This document shows, piece by piece, positions 54,549-64,000 of a stretch of DNA of 64,000 nucleotides; positions within the stretch are counted from its first letter, which is position 1, and each line of letters opens with the position of its first letter. The notes beneath the pieces are model-generated. The model made no database searches, had not been told where the DNA came from, and saw only the letters and a program-made list of their open reading frames with translations. The position numbers were made by a program, and so were the translations under genes. The stretch is taken from positions 62,001 through 126,000 of the forward strand of contig DRHW01000020.1 in NCBI GenBank assembly GCA_011053005.1, given 5' to 3'. The DNA comes from Methylophaga sp. Lineage in GTDB: Bacteria; Pseudomonadota; Gammaproteobacteria; Nitrosococcales; Methylophagaceae.

Positions 54549-55640
54549 ATGTCAGGTAACAGCTTCGGAAAATTATTTACCATCACCAGTTTTGGCGAAA
54601 GTCATGGCCCATCGATCGGCTGTATTGTGGATGGTTGTCCGCCAGGAATTGCACTGACAGAAGCTGATTTACAGAGCGATCTTGATCGTCGTCGTCCAGG
54701 TAAAACACGTTATGTCACACAGCGCCAAGAACTAGATCAAGTTAAAATTCTGTCAGGTGTATTTGAAGGCAAAACAACGGGAACATCGATTGGCATGATC
54801 ATTGAGAATACCGATCAACGCTCAAAAGATTACGGCAACATCATGCATCAGTTCCGACCTGCTCATGCTGACTACACTTATCATCAAAAATATGGTTTCC
54901 GTGATTACCGTGGTGGCGGTCGTTCCTCGGCTCGTGAAACGGCTATGCGAGTCGCTGCAGGCGGTATCGCAAAAAAATATCTACGTGAACGTTTTGGCAT
55001 TGAAATACAAGGTTATTTAGCTCAGCTTGGTCCTGTCAAAATGGAAAAACTTGACTGGGAACATATAGAAAAAAGCGCCTTTTTCTGCCCTGACCCTGAT
55101 AAAGAGCAAGCAATTGAAGACTATATGAAAACACTGAAAGGTGATTCTATCGGTGCTCGAATTAATGTTATTGCTCGCAATGTACCACCCGGTTTAGGCG
55201 AACCTATTTTTGATCGACTTGATGCCGAAATTGCACATGCAATGATGAGTATTAACGCGGTAAAAGGCGTAGAAATTGGCGCAGGTTTTGACTCTGTGAC
55301 GCAAAAAGGCTCTGAACATCGTGATGAAATCACACCAGAAGGTTTTTTAAGCAACAATGCTGGTGGTATTTTAGGTGGTATCTCAAGTGGCCAAGATATC
55401 TTGGTCAGCATGGCACTCAAAGCGACATCGAGCTTAAGTATTCCTGGTCGCAGTATTAATACCGCAGGTGAAGCGGTCGAAGTTGTAACTAAAGGTCGAC
55501 ATGATCCTTGTGTCGGTATTCGTGCAACACCGATTGCCGAGGCGATGTTAGCCATTGTATTAATGGATCATATGTTACGTCACCGCGCACAAAATAGTGA
55601 TGTCACCACAACGACACCGATTATTCCTGCTCAAGCATAA
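54549..55640 (+). CDS. aroC: Chorismate synthase
   Basis: 363 aa. [40 protein letters not shown] and [20 protein letters not shown] are the three classic signatures, including FMN-contacting residues. It makes chorismate from EPSP and needs reduced FMN. It is followed within 25 bp by the MFS transporter. Confidence 0.97.
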   Translation: MSGNSFGKLFTITSFGESHGPSIGCIVDGCPPGIALTEADLQSDLDRRRPGKTRYVTQRQELDQVKILSGVFEGKTTGTSIGMIIENTDQRSKDYGNIMHQFRPAHADYTYHQKYGFRDYRGGGRSSARETAMRVAAGGIAKKYLRERFGIEIQGYLAQLGPVKMEKLDWEHIEKSAFFCPDPDKEQAIEDYMKTLKGDSIGARINVIARNVPPGLGEPIFDRLDAEIAHAMMSINAVKGVEIGAGFDSVTQKGSEHRDEITPEGFLSNNAGGILGGISSGQDILVSMALKATSSLSIPGRSINTAGEAVEVVTKGRHDPCVGIRATPIAEAMLAIVLMDHMLRHRAQNSDVTTTTPIIPAQA

Positions 55641-55662
55641 ATAAGGCGTGCCTGCTAATAAC

Positions 55663-56796
55663 ATGCCTTATTGGCGTCTTTCTGGCTTTTACTTTTTTTA
55701 CTTTGCATCATTAGGTTTATTGCTCCCATATTGGGGGCTTTATCTGCAATGGAAAGGATTTTCGGCACTAGAAATAGGTGAGTTCACCGCAATATTACTG
55801 GTTACTCGGGTAATCGCGCCTAATATCTGGAGTTGGATTGCTGATCATCGTGGCCAGCGGATGAAAATTGTCCGTTTAGGCACGTTTATGAGTGCGCTTG
55901 TTTTTTCAGCAGTATTATTTGGTGATAGTTATCTCTGGATGGCTGGCGTGATGTTTCTGTTCAGCTTTTTCTGGAATGCTACTTTACCCCAATTTGAAGT
56001 CACCACGTTGCAACACCTTGGTGAACACAGCCATCACTACAGCAAGATCAGGATCTGGGGTTCAGTCGGTTTTATCGCTATTGTCGTCGTATTAGGTGTA
56101 TTACTAGAACACTTTGATGCCGACATCATTCCATACACCATGCTGATTAGCTTATCTGCAATTTGGTTGATTAGTTTGAGCGTACCTGAGTCATCGCCCA
56201 GTTACTTAAGCCTTGCTCATCAACCCATAATGAGTATTATAAAGCGGCGCGAAGTCTTAGCTTTTTTAGCGATTTGCTTCCTAATTCAACTGAGTCATGG
56301 GCCTTATTACACGTTTTATACGATTTACTTAGAACAGCATCATTATAGTAGGACCTTAATAGGACAACTCTGGGCTTTAGGCGTTGTCGCCGAAGTCATT
56401 GTCTTTTTATTTATGCATCGCTGGCTACCGCATTATGGCATCCGCAAAGTATTATTAGCGAGCTTACTCTTAAGCTCACTACGTTGGCTTTTGATCGGTC
56501 TTTATCCTGACTCTTTAGCCTTATTATTGTTTGCTCAACTACTCCATGCAGCTAGTTTTGGTACCTTTCATGTCGCAGCGATTGAATGGGTTCATCAACA
56601 TTTCACAGGAAAAAACCAAGGGAGAGGTCAAGGTTTATATAGCAGTATTGGTTTTGGTGCAGGTGGTGCAGGTGGCAGTTTATTGAGTGGTTATTTATGG
56701 GTATCACCGGGGCCGACAGCCACATTTACTATCGCAGCAATCGCTGCTGGCTTAGCATTTATAATCTGCTTACGTTGGCTTAAAGATGCTCATTAG
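55663..56796 (+). CDS. MFS transporter, HcaT/PPP-like family
   Basis: 377 aa from the ATG at 55663; the track uses a GTG 15 bp earlier. Twelve membrane segments. FYFFYFASLGLLLPYWGLYL and IGEFTAILLVTRVIAPNIWS resemble the 3-phenylpropionate transporter group, and SKIRIWGSVGFIAIVVVLG is the conserved TM5 region. The substrate is unknown; proteins of this family are often annotated only as MFS. It may be cotranscribed with aroC. Confidence 0.85.
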   Translation: MPYWRLSGFYFFYFASLGLLLPYWGLYLQWKGFSALEIGEFTAILLVTRVIAPNIWSWIADHRGQRMKIVRLGTFMSALVFSAVLFGDSYLWMAGVMFLFSFFWNATLPQFEVTTLQHLGEHSHHYSKIRIWGSVGFIAIVVVLGVLLEHFDADIIPYTMLISLSAIWLISLSVPESSPSYLSLAHQPIMSIIKRREVLAFLAICFLIQLSHGPYYTFYTIYLEQHHYSRTLIGQLWALGVVAEVIVFLFMHRWLPHYGIRKVLLASLLLSSLRWLLIGLYPDSLALLLFAQLLHAASFGTFHVAAIEWVHQHFTGKNQGRGQGLYSSIGFGAGGAGGSLLSGYLWVSPGPTATFTIAAIAAGLAFIICLRWLKDAH

Positions 56797-56839
56797 TCTT
56801 AAATATATTCATTTTTACTTTTAGAATAGCGCAAACACC

Positions 56840-56868
56840 TTTCCATATTTCCAAACAATACCTATACT
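56840..56868 (+). promoter_or_regulatory. Putative promoter of the nqr operon
   Basis: TTTCCA, a 17-bp spacer and TATACT. The start would lie near 56875, giving a ~68-nt leader that contains GGGAG and a short GGGT/ACCC hairpin. Confidence 0.55.
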
Positions 56869-56942
56869 AGTAAAACATTTACTATTCTTAAGTTAAAGGG
56901 GAGTTCGGAAGGCGGGTCCAAAAACCCACCGACTAGGCATCT

Positions 56943-58295
56943 ATGCATTTTTCTATAAAGAAAGGGCTTAAATTGCCCCTCGCGGGAGAGCCCGCACAAT
57001 CCATTAGTAATAATGTGAATACGGTCAAGTCCGTCGCCATTCTAGGAAGCGAGTATGTTGGTATGAAACCAACAATGCTTGTTGAAGAAGGTCAAGACGT
57101 AAAACTCGGCCAGACACTCTTCACTGATAAAAAAAATCCCCGCGTACATTTTACTGCTCCTGGTGCAGGTAAGATCATCTCAATTAAACGAGGTGCTAAA
57201 CGTGTATTACAAGCTGTAATCATTGAGCTTGAAGGTAATGACGAAGTTACTTTCCAAACTTATGAACCTTCCCAACTAAATGGCTTAAGCCGTGATAATG
57301 TGAAGAACAATTTGCTTAACTCGGGTTTATGGACAGCATTACGCACCCGTCCATACAGTAAATCACCTGACCCAGAAACAAGTCCATACGCTATTTTTGT
57401 CACGGCAATAGATACGAATCCATTGGCGGCCGATCCTGATGTAGTTATCAAAGAATATGCAAATGAGTATGCTCACGGATTGACGGTATTAAGTCGCCTA
57501 ACCGATGGTAAAGTCTTTGTTTGTCAGTCAGAAACATCACCAGTTACAAATACACCCGCTTCAAATGTAGAAAGCCATACCTTTTCAGGTCCCCATCCGG
57601 CAGGATTAGCAGGCACTCACATTCATTTGCTTGCTCCTGTCAGTGCTCAAAAAACAGTATGGCAAATTAATTATCAAGATGTTATTGCGGTAGGTAAGCT
57701 CTTCACCTCCGGTCATTTGTGGGTTGAGCGGGTTATCTCATTAGCAGGTCCACTCGTTAACGAGCCTCGCTTAGTACGTACACGATTAGGTGCAAACACC
57801 GAAGATTTAGTAACCGGTGAAGTACAAAATATCCAAGCTCGTGTTATTTCAGGTTCAGTGCTCCGAGGCCATACTGCTGCCAATTGGGCCGCTTATATTG
57901 GACGATTCCATCATCAAATTTCGGTCATTGCAGAAGCAACAGATCGTGAGTTTTTTGGCTGGATTAAGCCTGTTGGTAAAAATAAGTTCTCTGCACTTAA
58001 TGTTTTTATATCGAAAATGTTAGGGGCCAAAGCGCTTAATTTAACAACATCTCAAAATGGTAGTCCCCGGGCAATGGTACCTGTCGGTGCGTTTGAGTCG
58101 GTGATGCCTTTAGATATTCTACCAACACAATTATTACGCGCATTGATTGTTCAGGATACCGATTCCGCTCAGGCTCTAGGTGCATTAGAGTTAGATGAAG
58201 AAGACTTAGCACTTTGTTCTTTCGTTTGTTCAGGCAAGTTCGAATATGGTCCTGCACTTCGTAGCAATCTTACACAAATAGAAAAAGAAGGATAA
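56943..58295 (+). CDS. nqrA: Na+-translocating NADH:quinone reductase subunit A
   Basis: 450 aa cytoplasmic subunit. [20 protein letters not shown] and [20 protein letters not shown] at the N-terminus, and [16 protein letters not shown] in the middle, are typical. It contributes to the quinone site with NqrB. It begins the operon nqrABCDEF-nqrM. Confidence 0.96.
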   Translation: MHFSIKKGLKLPLAGEPAQSISNNVNTVKSVAILGSEYVGMKPTMLVEEGQDVKLGQTLFTDKKNPRVHFTAPGAGKIISIKRGAKRVLQAVIIELEGNDEVTFQTYEPSQLNGLSRDNVKNNLLNSGLWTALRTRPYSKSPDPETSPYAIFVTAIDTNPLAADPDVVIKEYANEYAHGLTVLSRLTDGKVFVCQSETSPVTNTPASNVESHTFSGPHPAGLAGTHIHLLAPVSAQKTVWQINYQDVIAVGKLFTSGHLWVERVISLAGPLVNEPRLVRTRLGANTEDLVTGEVQNIQARVISGSVLRGHTAANWAAYIGRFHHQISVIAEATDREFFGWIKPVGKNKFSALNVFISKMLGAKALNLTTSQNGSPRAMVPVGAFESVMPLDILPTQLLRALIVQDTDSAQALGALELDEEDLALCSFVCSGKFEYGPALRSNLTQIEKEG

Positions 58296-58297
58296 GC

Positions 58298-59506
58298 ATG
58301 GCACGTTTGCGACGTTTCCTTGACCGGATGGAGCCTTCATTTCAAAAAGGCGGTCCTTATCATAAGTATTTTGCCGTCTTTGAAATGGTGGATACCTTTT
58401 TGTACTCACCAGCAGATACCACACGCGGTTCGCCCCATGTACGAGATGGCATCGACCTAAAACGATTAATGACTTATGTCGTTATTTCGACATTACCCGT
58501 TATCTTAATGATGCTTTGGAATACAGGACATCAAGCAAATTTAGCGATGACTCAAATGGGTATGACCGAGCTTGATGGCTGGAGAGGCGCCATAATTAGT
58601 TACTTGGGTGTAGGTTTTAATCCCGAGAGTATTAGTGCAAGCATGTTCCATGGGCTACTTTATTTTTTACCGATTTACCTGACAACATTGATTGCTGGTG
58701 GTACGTTTGAAGTACTATTTGCCGCTATTCGTAATCATGAAGTAAACGAAGGCTTCCTTGTTACTTCAATGTTATACACATTAATATTGCCCGCCTCCAC
58801 GCCTTTATGGCAAGTGGCTTTGGGTATTATCTTCGGTGTCGTATTAGGTAAAGAAGTATTTGGCGGTACAGGTAAAAACTTCTTGAATCCAGCTTTAACA
58901 GGTCGTGCATTTTTATATTTTGCCTACCCTGCTCAGATGTCAGGTGATGCTGTTTGGACGGCTATCGATGGCTTTTCAGGTGCGACACCGTTAGCATTGG
59001 GCGCTTCAGGTGGCCTCGAAGCAATTACAGATGCTGGCTTTACTTGGACACAAACATTCTTGGGTTCAATGCAAGGTTCAATCGGAGAGACTTCAGCCTT
59101 AGCCTGTTTAATTGGCGCTGCGTTCTTACTGTATACCCGTGTAGCTTCCTATCGCATTATTTTTGGTGTGTTTTTGGGGATGGTAGCAACCAGTTTATTA
59201 TTCAACTGGATTGGTAGCGATACTAACCCCATGTTTGCCTTACCATGGTATTGGCATTTAACACTTGGTGGTTTTGCATTTGGCATGATATTTATGGCTA
59301 CTGATCCAGTATCAGCAGCCATGACCAATAAAGGTCGCTGGATTTATGGTGCCTTGATTGGTTTTATGACGGTATTAATCCGTGTCATAAATCCCGCTTT
59401 CCCAGAAGGTATTATGCTTGCCATTCTGTTTGCCAACATTTTTGCACCATTGATTGATTATTTTGTCGTGCGTGCCAACGTTCAACGTAGATTAAAGCGA
59501 AGTTAA
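58298..59506 (+). CDS. nqrB: Na+-NQR subunit B
   Basis: 402 aa membrane subunit with about ten helices. The covalent FMN threonine lies in [15 protein letters not shown], and [20 protein letters not shown] and [19 protein letters not shown] are conserved. It carries riboflavin and FMN and takes part in sodium translocation. It follows nqrA by 2 bp. Confidence 0.97.
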   Translation: MARLRRFLDRMEPSFQKGGPYHKYFAVFEMVDTFLYSPADTTRGSPHVRDGIDLKRLMTYVVISTLPVILMMLWNTGHQANLAMTQMGMTELDGWRGAIISYLGVGFNPESISASMFHGLLYFLPIYLTTLIAGGTFEVLFAAIRNHEVNEGFLVTSMLYTLILPASTPLWQVALGIIFGVVLGKEVFGGTGKNFLNPALTGRAFLYFAYPAQMSGDAVWTAIDGFSGATPLALGASGGLEAITDAGFTWTQTFLGSMQGSIGETSALACLIGAAFLLYTRVASYRIIFGVFLGMVATSLLFNWIGSDTNPMFALPWYWHLTLGGFAFGMIFMATDPVSAAMTNKGRWIYGALIGFMTVLIRVINPAFPEGIMLAILFANIFAPLIDYFVVRANVQRRLKRS

Positions 59507-59511
59507 GGACT

Positions 59512-60327
59512 ATGGCCGAAACTAATAAAAAGAAAGGTTTGATTGCATCGATTCTTGGCTTGCCAAACGATGACCCTAAAAAAACGATCATCGTTGCATT
59601 TCTGCTTTGTTTGGTATGTTCAATATTAGTGTCAACATCGGCAGTAATGTTCAAGCCAAAACAAGTTGAAAATAAACAAGTTGATATCAAAAAAAATATC
59701 CTGGCTGTCACAGGCTTGCTTGATAAGTCTTCTGATGTGAATACGCTTTTTGAACAGTTTGAAGTTAAAATCGTAGACCTTGATACAGGTGAATATTCTG
59801 ATATCGATCCTAACACTTACGACCAACGTAAAGCTTCAGGTGACCCTTCTCAAAGCATCAAATTATCTCCACAGCAAGATATCGCAAATATTGGCCGTCG
59901 AGCGAATCTTGCAAAAGTCTATCTGTTGAAAGATGGTGACAATCTAAAAAGAGTAGTTTTACCCATTCATGGCTATGGTTTATGGTCAACGCTATATGGG
60001 TTTGTTTCACTCGAATCTGACTTTAACACTATTGGGGGACTCCAGTTTTATTCGCATGCAGAAACACCTGGATTAGGTGGTGAGGTCGATAACCCAAAGT
60101 GGCGTAAGCAATGGCAGGGTAAAAAGATATTTAATGATGCAGGGGAATTAGAGATTGAAGTTATTCGTGGACATGTTGACTATCAAGTAGAAGGTGCTGA
60201 ACATAAAGTCGATGGACTATCTGGTGCGACATTAACGAGTCGCGGCGTATCACATCTTGTTAACTTCTGGTTAGGCGACGATGGTTTTGGTCCCTATTTG
60301 AAGAAAATGAGTGAGGCTGAGAAATAA
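59512..60327 (+). CDS. nqrC: Na+-NQR subunit C
   Basis: 271 aa with one N-terminal membrane helix (~25-45) and a periplasmic FMN-binding domain. The covalent FMN threonine is in [13 protein letters not shown] near residue 240, and [17 protein letters not shown] and [10 protein letters not shown] are conserved. It accepts electrons within the complex. FMN attachment needs ApbE, which is not in this window. Confidence 0.97.
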   Translation: MAETNKKKGLIASILGLPNDDPKKTIIVAFLLCLVCSILVSTSAVMFKPKQVENKQVDIKKNILAVTGLLDKSSDVNTLFEQFEVKIVDLDTGEYSDIDPNTYDQRKASGDPSQSIKLSPQQDIANIGRRANLAKVYLLKDGDNLKRVVLPIHGYGLWSTLYGFVSLESDFNTIGGLQFYSHAETPGLGGEVDNPKWRKQWQGKKIFNDAGELEIEVIRGHVDYQVEGAEHKVDGLSGATLTSRGVSHLVNFWLGDDGFGPYLKKMSEAEK

Positions 60328-60329
60328 TA

Positions 60330-60992
60330 ATGGCAAACGCAATCAAATCGAGTGTAGTTGATCCACTCATTGACAATAATCCGATCACACTTCAAGTATT
60401 AGGTGTCTGTTCCGCGTTGGCTGTAACAACCAACATGATGGCTGCATTAATCATGAGTATTGCACTGACTACCGTTACCGCATTCTCCAGTGCAATGATA
60501 AGTTCAATACGTAATCATATTCCATCCAGTATTCGCATCATCGTACAAATGACAATTATTGCCTCACTAGTAATCATTGTTGATCAACTATTAAAAGCCT
60601 ACGCTTATGATGCAAGTAAACAGTTATCAGTGTTTGTTGGTTTGATCATTACTAACTGTATCGTGTTGGGTCGCGCTGAAGCTTTTGCAATGAAGAACCC
60701 ACCAGTCCTCAGTTTTTTCGATGGTATAGGTAATGGTTTAGGCTACAGTCTAATCCTGATGATTGTTGCATTTTTTAGGGAGCTTTTAGGATCAGGCAAA
60801 TTATTTGGCCATGTTGTTATCCCTGTTGCTAACGAGGGTGGCTGGTATGTTCCAAACGGATTAATGTTACTACCCCCAAGTGCATTCTTTGTAATTGGTT
60901 TAATCATATGGCTTGTTCGGAGCCTTAAAAAGGAACAGGTTGAGCCTGCTGATTACCAAATTCATCAAGTTCACCGCACGGAGGTTCTATAA
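60330..60992 (+). CDS. nqrD: Na+-NQR subunit D
   Basis: 220 aa with six membrane helices. [20 protein letters not shown] and [17 protein letters not shown] contain the cysteines that help hold the intramembrane Fe centre with NqrE. It starts 2 bp after nqrC. Confidence 0.96.
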   Translation: MANAIKSSVVDPLIDNNPITLQVLGVCSALAVTTNMMAALIMSIALTTVTAFSSAMISSIRNHIPSSIRIIVQMTIIASLVIIVDQLLKAYAYDASKQLSVFVGLIITNCIVLGRAEAFAMKNPPVLSFFDGIGNGLGYSLILMIVAFFRELLGSGKLFGHVVIPVANEGGWYVPNGLMLLPPSAFFVIGLIIWLVRSLKKEQVEPADYQIHQVHRTEVL

Positions 60993-61601
60993 ATGGAGCA
61001 TTATTTAAGCCTATTTATTAAATCTATTTTCATTGAGAATTTAGCATTATCCTTCTTCCTTGGTATGTGCACCTTCTTGGCCGTTTCAAAGAAAATAGAA
61101 ACTGCACTTGGTTTAGGTATCGCAGTAGTATTGGTACAAATGATAACCGTACCTGCTAACAATCTTATCTATCAGTTTTTACTAAAAGATGGCGCGTTGG
61201 CTTGGGCAGGTTTTCCTGATGTTGATCTTAGTTTCTTAGGATTGATCAGTTACATCGGCGTTATCGCTGCCATGGTGCAAATTCTAGAAATGGCTATGGA
61301 TAAGTTTGCACCTGCACTCTACAATGCATTGGGGATATTCTTACCTTTGATTACCGTGAACTGTGCCATTCTTGGTGGTACCTTATTCATGGTTGAACGA
61401 GACTACAACTTAGCTGAAAGCGCTGTCTACGGCGTAGGCAGTGGCTTAGGTTGGGCAATGGCTATCACTGCAATTGCAGGGATTCGTGAAAAGCTCAAAT
61501 ATTCTGACGTGCCCGATGGTCTACAAGGGCTCGGAATCACGTTTATAACCGCAGGTCTGATGGCGCTTGGATTTATGGCATTTTCGGGGATTCAACTGTA
61601 A
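60993..61601 (+). CDS. nqrE: Na+-NQR subunit E
   Basis: 202 aa with six membrane helices, homologous to NqrD in inverted topology. [20 protein letters not shown] and [20 protein letters not shown] carry the conserved cysteines of the Fe centre. Its stop overlaps the nqrF start by one base. Confidence 0.96.
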   Translation: MEHYLSLFIKSIFIENLALSFFLGMCTFLAVSKKIETALGLGIAVVLVQMITVPANNLIYQFLLKDGALAWAGFPDVDLSFLGLISYIGVIAAMVQILEMAMDKFAPALYNALGIFLPLITVNCAILGGTLFMVERDYNLAESAVYGVGSGLGWAMAITAIAGIREKLKYSDVPDGLQGLGITFITAGLMALGFMAFSGIQL

Positions 61602-62818
61602 TGGAAATAGTACTGGGCATTGCCCTTTTTACCGTCATTATTATGGCATTGGTTTTCTTGATCTTAAGTGCTCGTTCAAAGCTTGTATCCACAGGCGATA
61701 TTAGCATTGTTATCAACGATGAAAAAACAATAAGTTGTGCTGCTGGAGGTAAATTACTAGGCGCTTTAGCTGATGCGAACTTATTTGTATCTTCAGCTTG
61801 CGGCGGCGGCGGAACATGTGGTCAATGTAAAGTTAAGATCTTCGAGGGTGGTGGTTCCATTTTACCAACCGAGCAATCTCACATTACGAAACGTGAGGCG
61901 GCACAAGGTGAGCGGCTATCTTGCCAGGTCGCTGTAAAACAAGATATGAAAATCCAAGTCCCTGAAGAAGTATTTGGCGTTAAAAAGTGGGAGTGTACTG
62001 TCCGTTCTAACGACAATGTTGCAACGTTCATTAAAGAACTCGTCTTAGAATTACCGTCGGGCGAAAAAGTCGATTTTAAAGCTGGTGGTTTTATTCAAAT
62101 TGAATGCCCTCCTCATGTCAGTGAGTATAAAAATTTCGATATAGATGAAGAATATCGTGGTGATTGGGATCGGTTTGATATGTGGCGTTATACATCAACA
62201 GTCAAGGAAGATGTAATACGTGCATATTCAATGGCGAACTATCCTGAAGAAGAAGGCATTATTATGCTGAATGTAAGGATTGCATCACCACCACCTGGCA
62301 CTGATGTTGTAGCACCAGGCCAAATGTCCTCATATATATTTAATCTTAAAGCTGGTGATAAAGTGACTATCTCAGGTCCTTTTGGTGAGTTTTTTGCCAA
62401 AGAAACCGATAAGGAAATGGTCTTCATCGGTGGCGGCGCAGGTATGGCGCCAATGCGTTCTCATCTTTTTGATCAACTTCGTCGCTTACATAGCAAACGT
62501 AAAATTTCATTTTGGTATGGTGCGCGTAGCGTTCGTGAAATGTTTTATGTTGAAGATTTTGATAGCTTACAGGCTGAGAATGATAATTTTGAGTGGCATG
62601 TTGCCCTGTCTGATCCCACTGAAGAAGATAACTGGACTGGTTACACAGGCTTTATTCACAACGTATTACGAGACAACTATTTAAAAGATCATCCTGCACC
62701 AGAAGACTGTGAATTTTATATGTGTGGCCCCCCAATGATGAACTCTGCCGTGGTCAATATGCTGGAAGAGCTCGGCGTAGAACGTGATAATATTTTCCTT
62801 GATGATTTTGGTGGCTGA
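61601..62818 (+). CDS. nqrF: Na+-NQR subunit F (NADH dehydrogenase)
   Basis: 405 aa. One membrane helix is at ~3-22, then a plant-type 2Fe-2S domain with the ligands in [17 protein letters not shown] and SCQVAV. FAD binding follows in [11 protein letters not shown] and NAD binding in [20 protein letters not shown]. The C-terminus [10 protein letters not shown] is conserved. It oxidises NADH and passes electrons to the membrane subunits. Confidence 0.97.
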   Translation: MEIVLGIALFTVIIMALVFLILSARSKLVSTGDISIVINDEKTISCAAGGKLLGALADANLFVSSACGGGGTCGQCKVKIFEGGGSILPTEQSHITKREAAQGERLSCQVAVKQDMKIQVPEEVFGVKKWECTVRSNDNVATFIKELVLELPSGEKVDFKAGGFIQIECPPHVSEYKNFDIDEEYRGDWDRFDMWRYTSTVKEDVIRAYSMANYPEEEGIIMLNVRIASPPPGTDVVAPGQMSSYIFNLKAGDKVTISGPFGEFFAKETDKEMVFIGGGAGMAPMRSHLFDQLRRLHSKRKISFWYGARSVREMFYVEDFDSLQAENDNFEWHVALSDPTEEDNWTGYTGFIHNVLRDNYLKDHPAPEDCEFYMCGPPMMNSAVVNMLEELGVERDNIFLDDFGG

Positions 62819-63027
62819 TGGGCATTTTTATTGCTACATTTATCATAATCTCTATCGCCATTATTGGTATGGCAATCGGTGTTATTTTAGGTCGCCCATC
62901 TATTAAAGGTAGTTGTGGTGGCCTAAACCAAGTGGGTTTAGCCGGAAGCTGTAGTGGTGCATGTTCACCAGAAGAAGAACAAGTTTGTGAGCTAAAAAAA
63001 GCCACATTAAACGCTAAGAAACATTAA
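62818..63027 (+). CDS. nqrM: Na+-NQR maturation protein NqrM
   Basis: 69 aa with one N-terminal membrane helix and four cysteines in GSCGG, GSCSGAC and EEEQVCELKK, the family pattern. It is required for assembly of Na+-NQR, probably for iron delivery to the NqrD/E centre. It overlaps the nqrF stop by one base. In Vibrio apbE lies between nqrF and nqrM; here it does not. Confidence 0.93.
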   Translation: MGIFIATFIIISIAIIGMAIGVILGRPSIKGSCGGLNQVGLAGSCSGACSPEEEQVCELKKATLNAKKH

Positions 63028-63043
63028 GTATCGGAGAAGAGAT

Positions 63044-63487
63044 ATGTTGGCATCATTAAAAGTAAAAGACTACATGACAGCGAACAAATGTACTTTTTCA
63101 ACTGATATGGATGTTTTGTCTGCAATTCATCATATGCTTGAATCCAAAATATCAGGCGCTCCAGTCCTTGATCAGCGTGGCAATATGGTTGGGTTTTTAT
63201 CTGAAAAAGACTGCATGAAGATCGCTTTAAATGCAGGCTATGAGCAATCAGGCGCGGCAGGACGTGTATCTGAGTTCATGAGTTATGGCGTGGAGACAAT
63301 TGATGTTGAAACACCGATCATAGAAGTCGCCGAATTATTTTTAAAAAGCAGCTATAAACGCTTTCCCGTTGTTATGGATAATAGATTAGTTGGCACGATT
63401 ACTCGTCAAAACATTCTAGCCGCTTTAGCATCTGAAGGTACGCAAAAACCATCTAAGCAGCCAGCAAAACAATCTGTTCATTCTTAG
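63044..63487 (+). CDS. CBS-domain pair protein
   Basis: 147 aa made of two CBS domains: LKVKDYMTANKCTFSTDMDV to LSEKDCMKIAL, and VSEFMSYGVETIDVETPI to GTITRQNILAAL. No catalytic domain is attached. CBS pairs commonly bind adenine nucleotides or SAM. GGAGAAGAG precedes the ATG, 16 bp after nqrM, so it probably belongs to the nqr operon and could report energy state. Function unproven. Confidence 0.88.
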   Translation: MLASLKVKDYMTANKCTFSTDMDVLSAIHHMLESKISGAPVLDQRGNMVGFLSEKDCMKIALNAGYEQSGAAGRVSEFMSYGVETIDVETPIIEVAELFLKSSYKRFPVVMDNRLVGTITRQNILAALASEGTQKPSKQPAKQSVHS

Positions 63488-64000
63488 AAGTCTAGCTATC
63501 AATTAACGGCTGATAGTCTTGTGTTGGCTAGGCTTTAATTTACGTAACCAGCCCCCCTTCATCACTCAGCTAAAAGTTTAAAATGTTCGACAAATATGAA
63601 CTAAAAAGTATGAGCTCCATTTGTTATTTTGTGCTAATAACTCCTCTGATACCAAGCCTTTTTAGCATCAAATCAAACTGAATAAGCCTGACATTTGGAT
63701 CCGTTCATCTCATTTGACCTACTCAATCGCTGTTACGGTAGCAATGATGAAAGGAAGAATATCGATGCTTGCACTTTGTGTTTCTATTTGTGTTCCTATA
63801 TCGCATGGATATAGACTGCTTACTAACGACTAACGGGTTGGTAATGTAATCACAAAAGGATTACACGCCTGATGATTCATGGTTTTCTTTCCCAATAAGA
63901 AATCAACTAGTGATTTATAAAGACTCTCGTCTTAATACATAATCTTGTTCGATAAAACGGTCACATTGGTAAGAATCCTAGGCAAAGCTATTATTGTGAG
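63488..64000. other. Gene-free right end of the window
   Basis: No supported gene in ~510 bp. It has a CTATCA/TGATAG hairpin shortly after the CBS gene (no T-run) and a TGTAATC/GATTACA hairpin near 63850. A 22-codon ORF at 63765-63833 has a fair ribosome site (GGAAG) and a hydrophobic sequence but nothing else in its favour. Confidence 0.5.

Noticed and set aside
63765-63833. 22-codon hydrophobic ORF with GGAAG upstream
   Set aside because: Only a fair ribosome site supports it; no conservation evidence.

Overview
The window looks like chromosome of a low-GC, marine-type gammaproteobacterium that grows on one-carbon compounds through the ribulose monophosphate (RuMP) cycle. Two 3-hexulose-6-phosphate synthases, a hexulose-6-phosphate isomerase and transaldolase are grouped together, a Na+-translocating NADH:quinone reductase is present, and MutH/MutL, RpoN and sigma-54 style flagellar control are all gammaproteobacterial traits. 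A Methylophaga-like organism is the best guess. This rests on gene content only; no search was run.

Layout. 1-5434 (minus): nucleotide-sugar genes, read as glucose-1-phosphate cytidylyltransferase, CDP-glucose 4,6-dehydratase, an RfbH-type 3-dehydratase with an unusual N-terminal domain, a NeuB-like synthase fused to a cupin, and a truncated TPP enzyme. They lie 35 bp behind flgL. 5470-10719 (minus): flgHIJKL behind a candidate sigma-54 promoter. 10934-21861: diguanylate cyclase, small cytochrome c, Ste24-like protease, orn, queG, then nnr-tsaE-amiB-mutL and an unknown membrane-anchored protein. 22080-26260 (minus): heavy-metal type RND pump and adaptor. 26398-28286: tRNA-Phe and a major porin.

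28578-35022 is the carbon-assimilation block: dhaL and dhaK tail to tail, a HAD phosphatase, hps1, a small tandem-repeat protein, tal, hps2 and hpi. Most units have a strong promoter and/or their own terminator. The repeat protein has five short capped-helix repeats on flexible spacers behind an amphipathic N-terminus. It is the best candidate here for an undescribed component, possibly a scaffold for RuMP enzymes.

35323-42434: leuC-prmB, a double-receiver GGDEF protein with degenerate sites, mutH, a YadGH-type ABC exporter and dusA. 42486-47105: a YgjP-like metallopeptidase, then metK-ahcY-metF behind a convincing S-adenosylhomocysteine (SAH) riboswitch. 47525-52883: rpoN-hpf-ptsN-hprK-EIIA(Man)-HPr-EI, a regulatory phosphotransferase chain without a sugar permease. 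52887-52983 is a 97-bp element bounded by perfect 17-bp inverted repeats. 53156-56796: mgtE, aroC and an MFS transporter. 56943-63487: nqrABCDEF-nqrM and a CBS-pair protein. The last 500 bp hold no supported gene.

Together these genes describe a motile, sodium-bioenergetic methylotroph: formaldehyde is fixed by Hps/Hpi, carbon is rearranged by transaldolase, SAM/SAH turnover is sensed by RNA, and NADH is oxidised by Na+-NQR. I saw no rRNA, CRISPR array, transposase or phage gene. All coordinates and alignments were made by eye.
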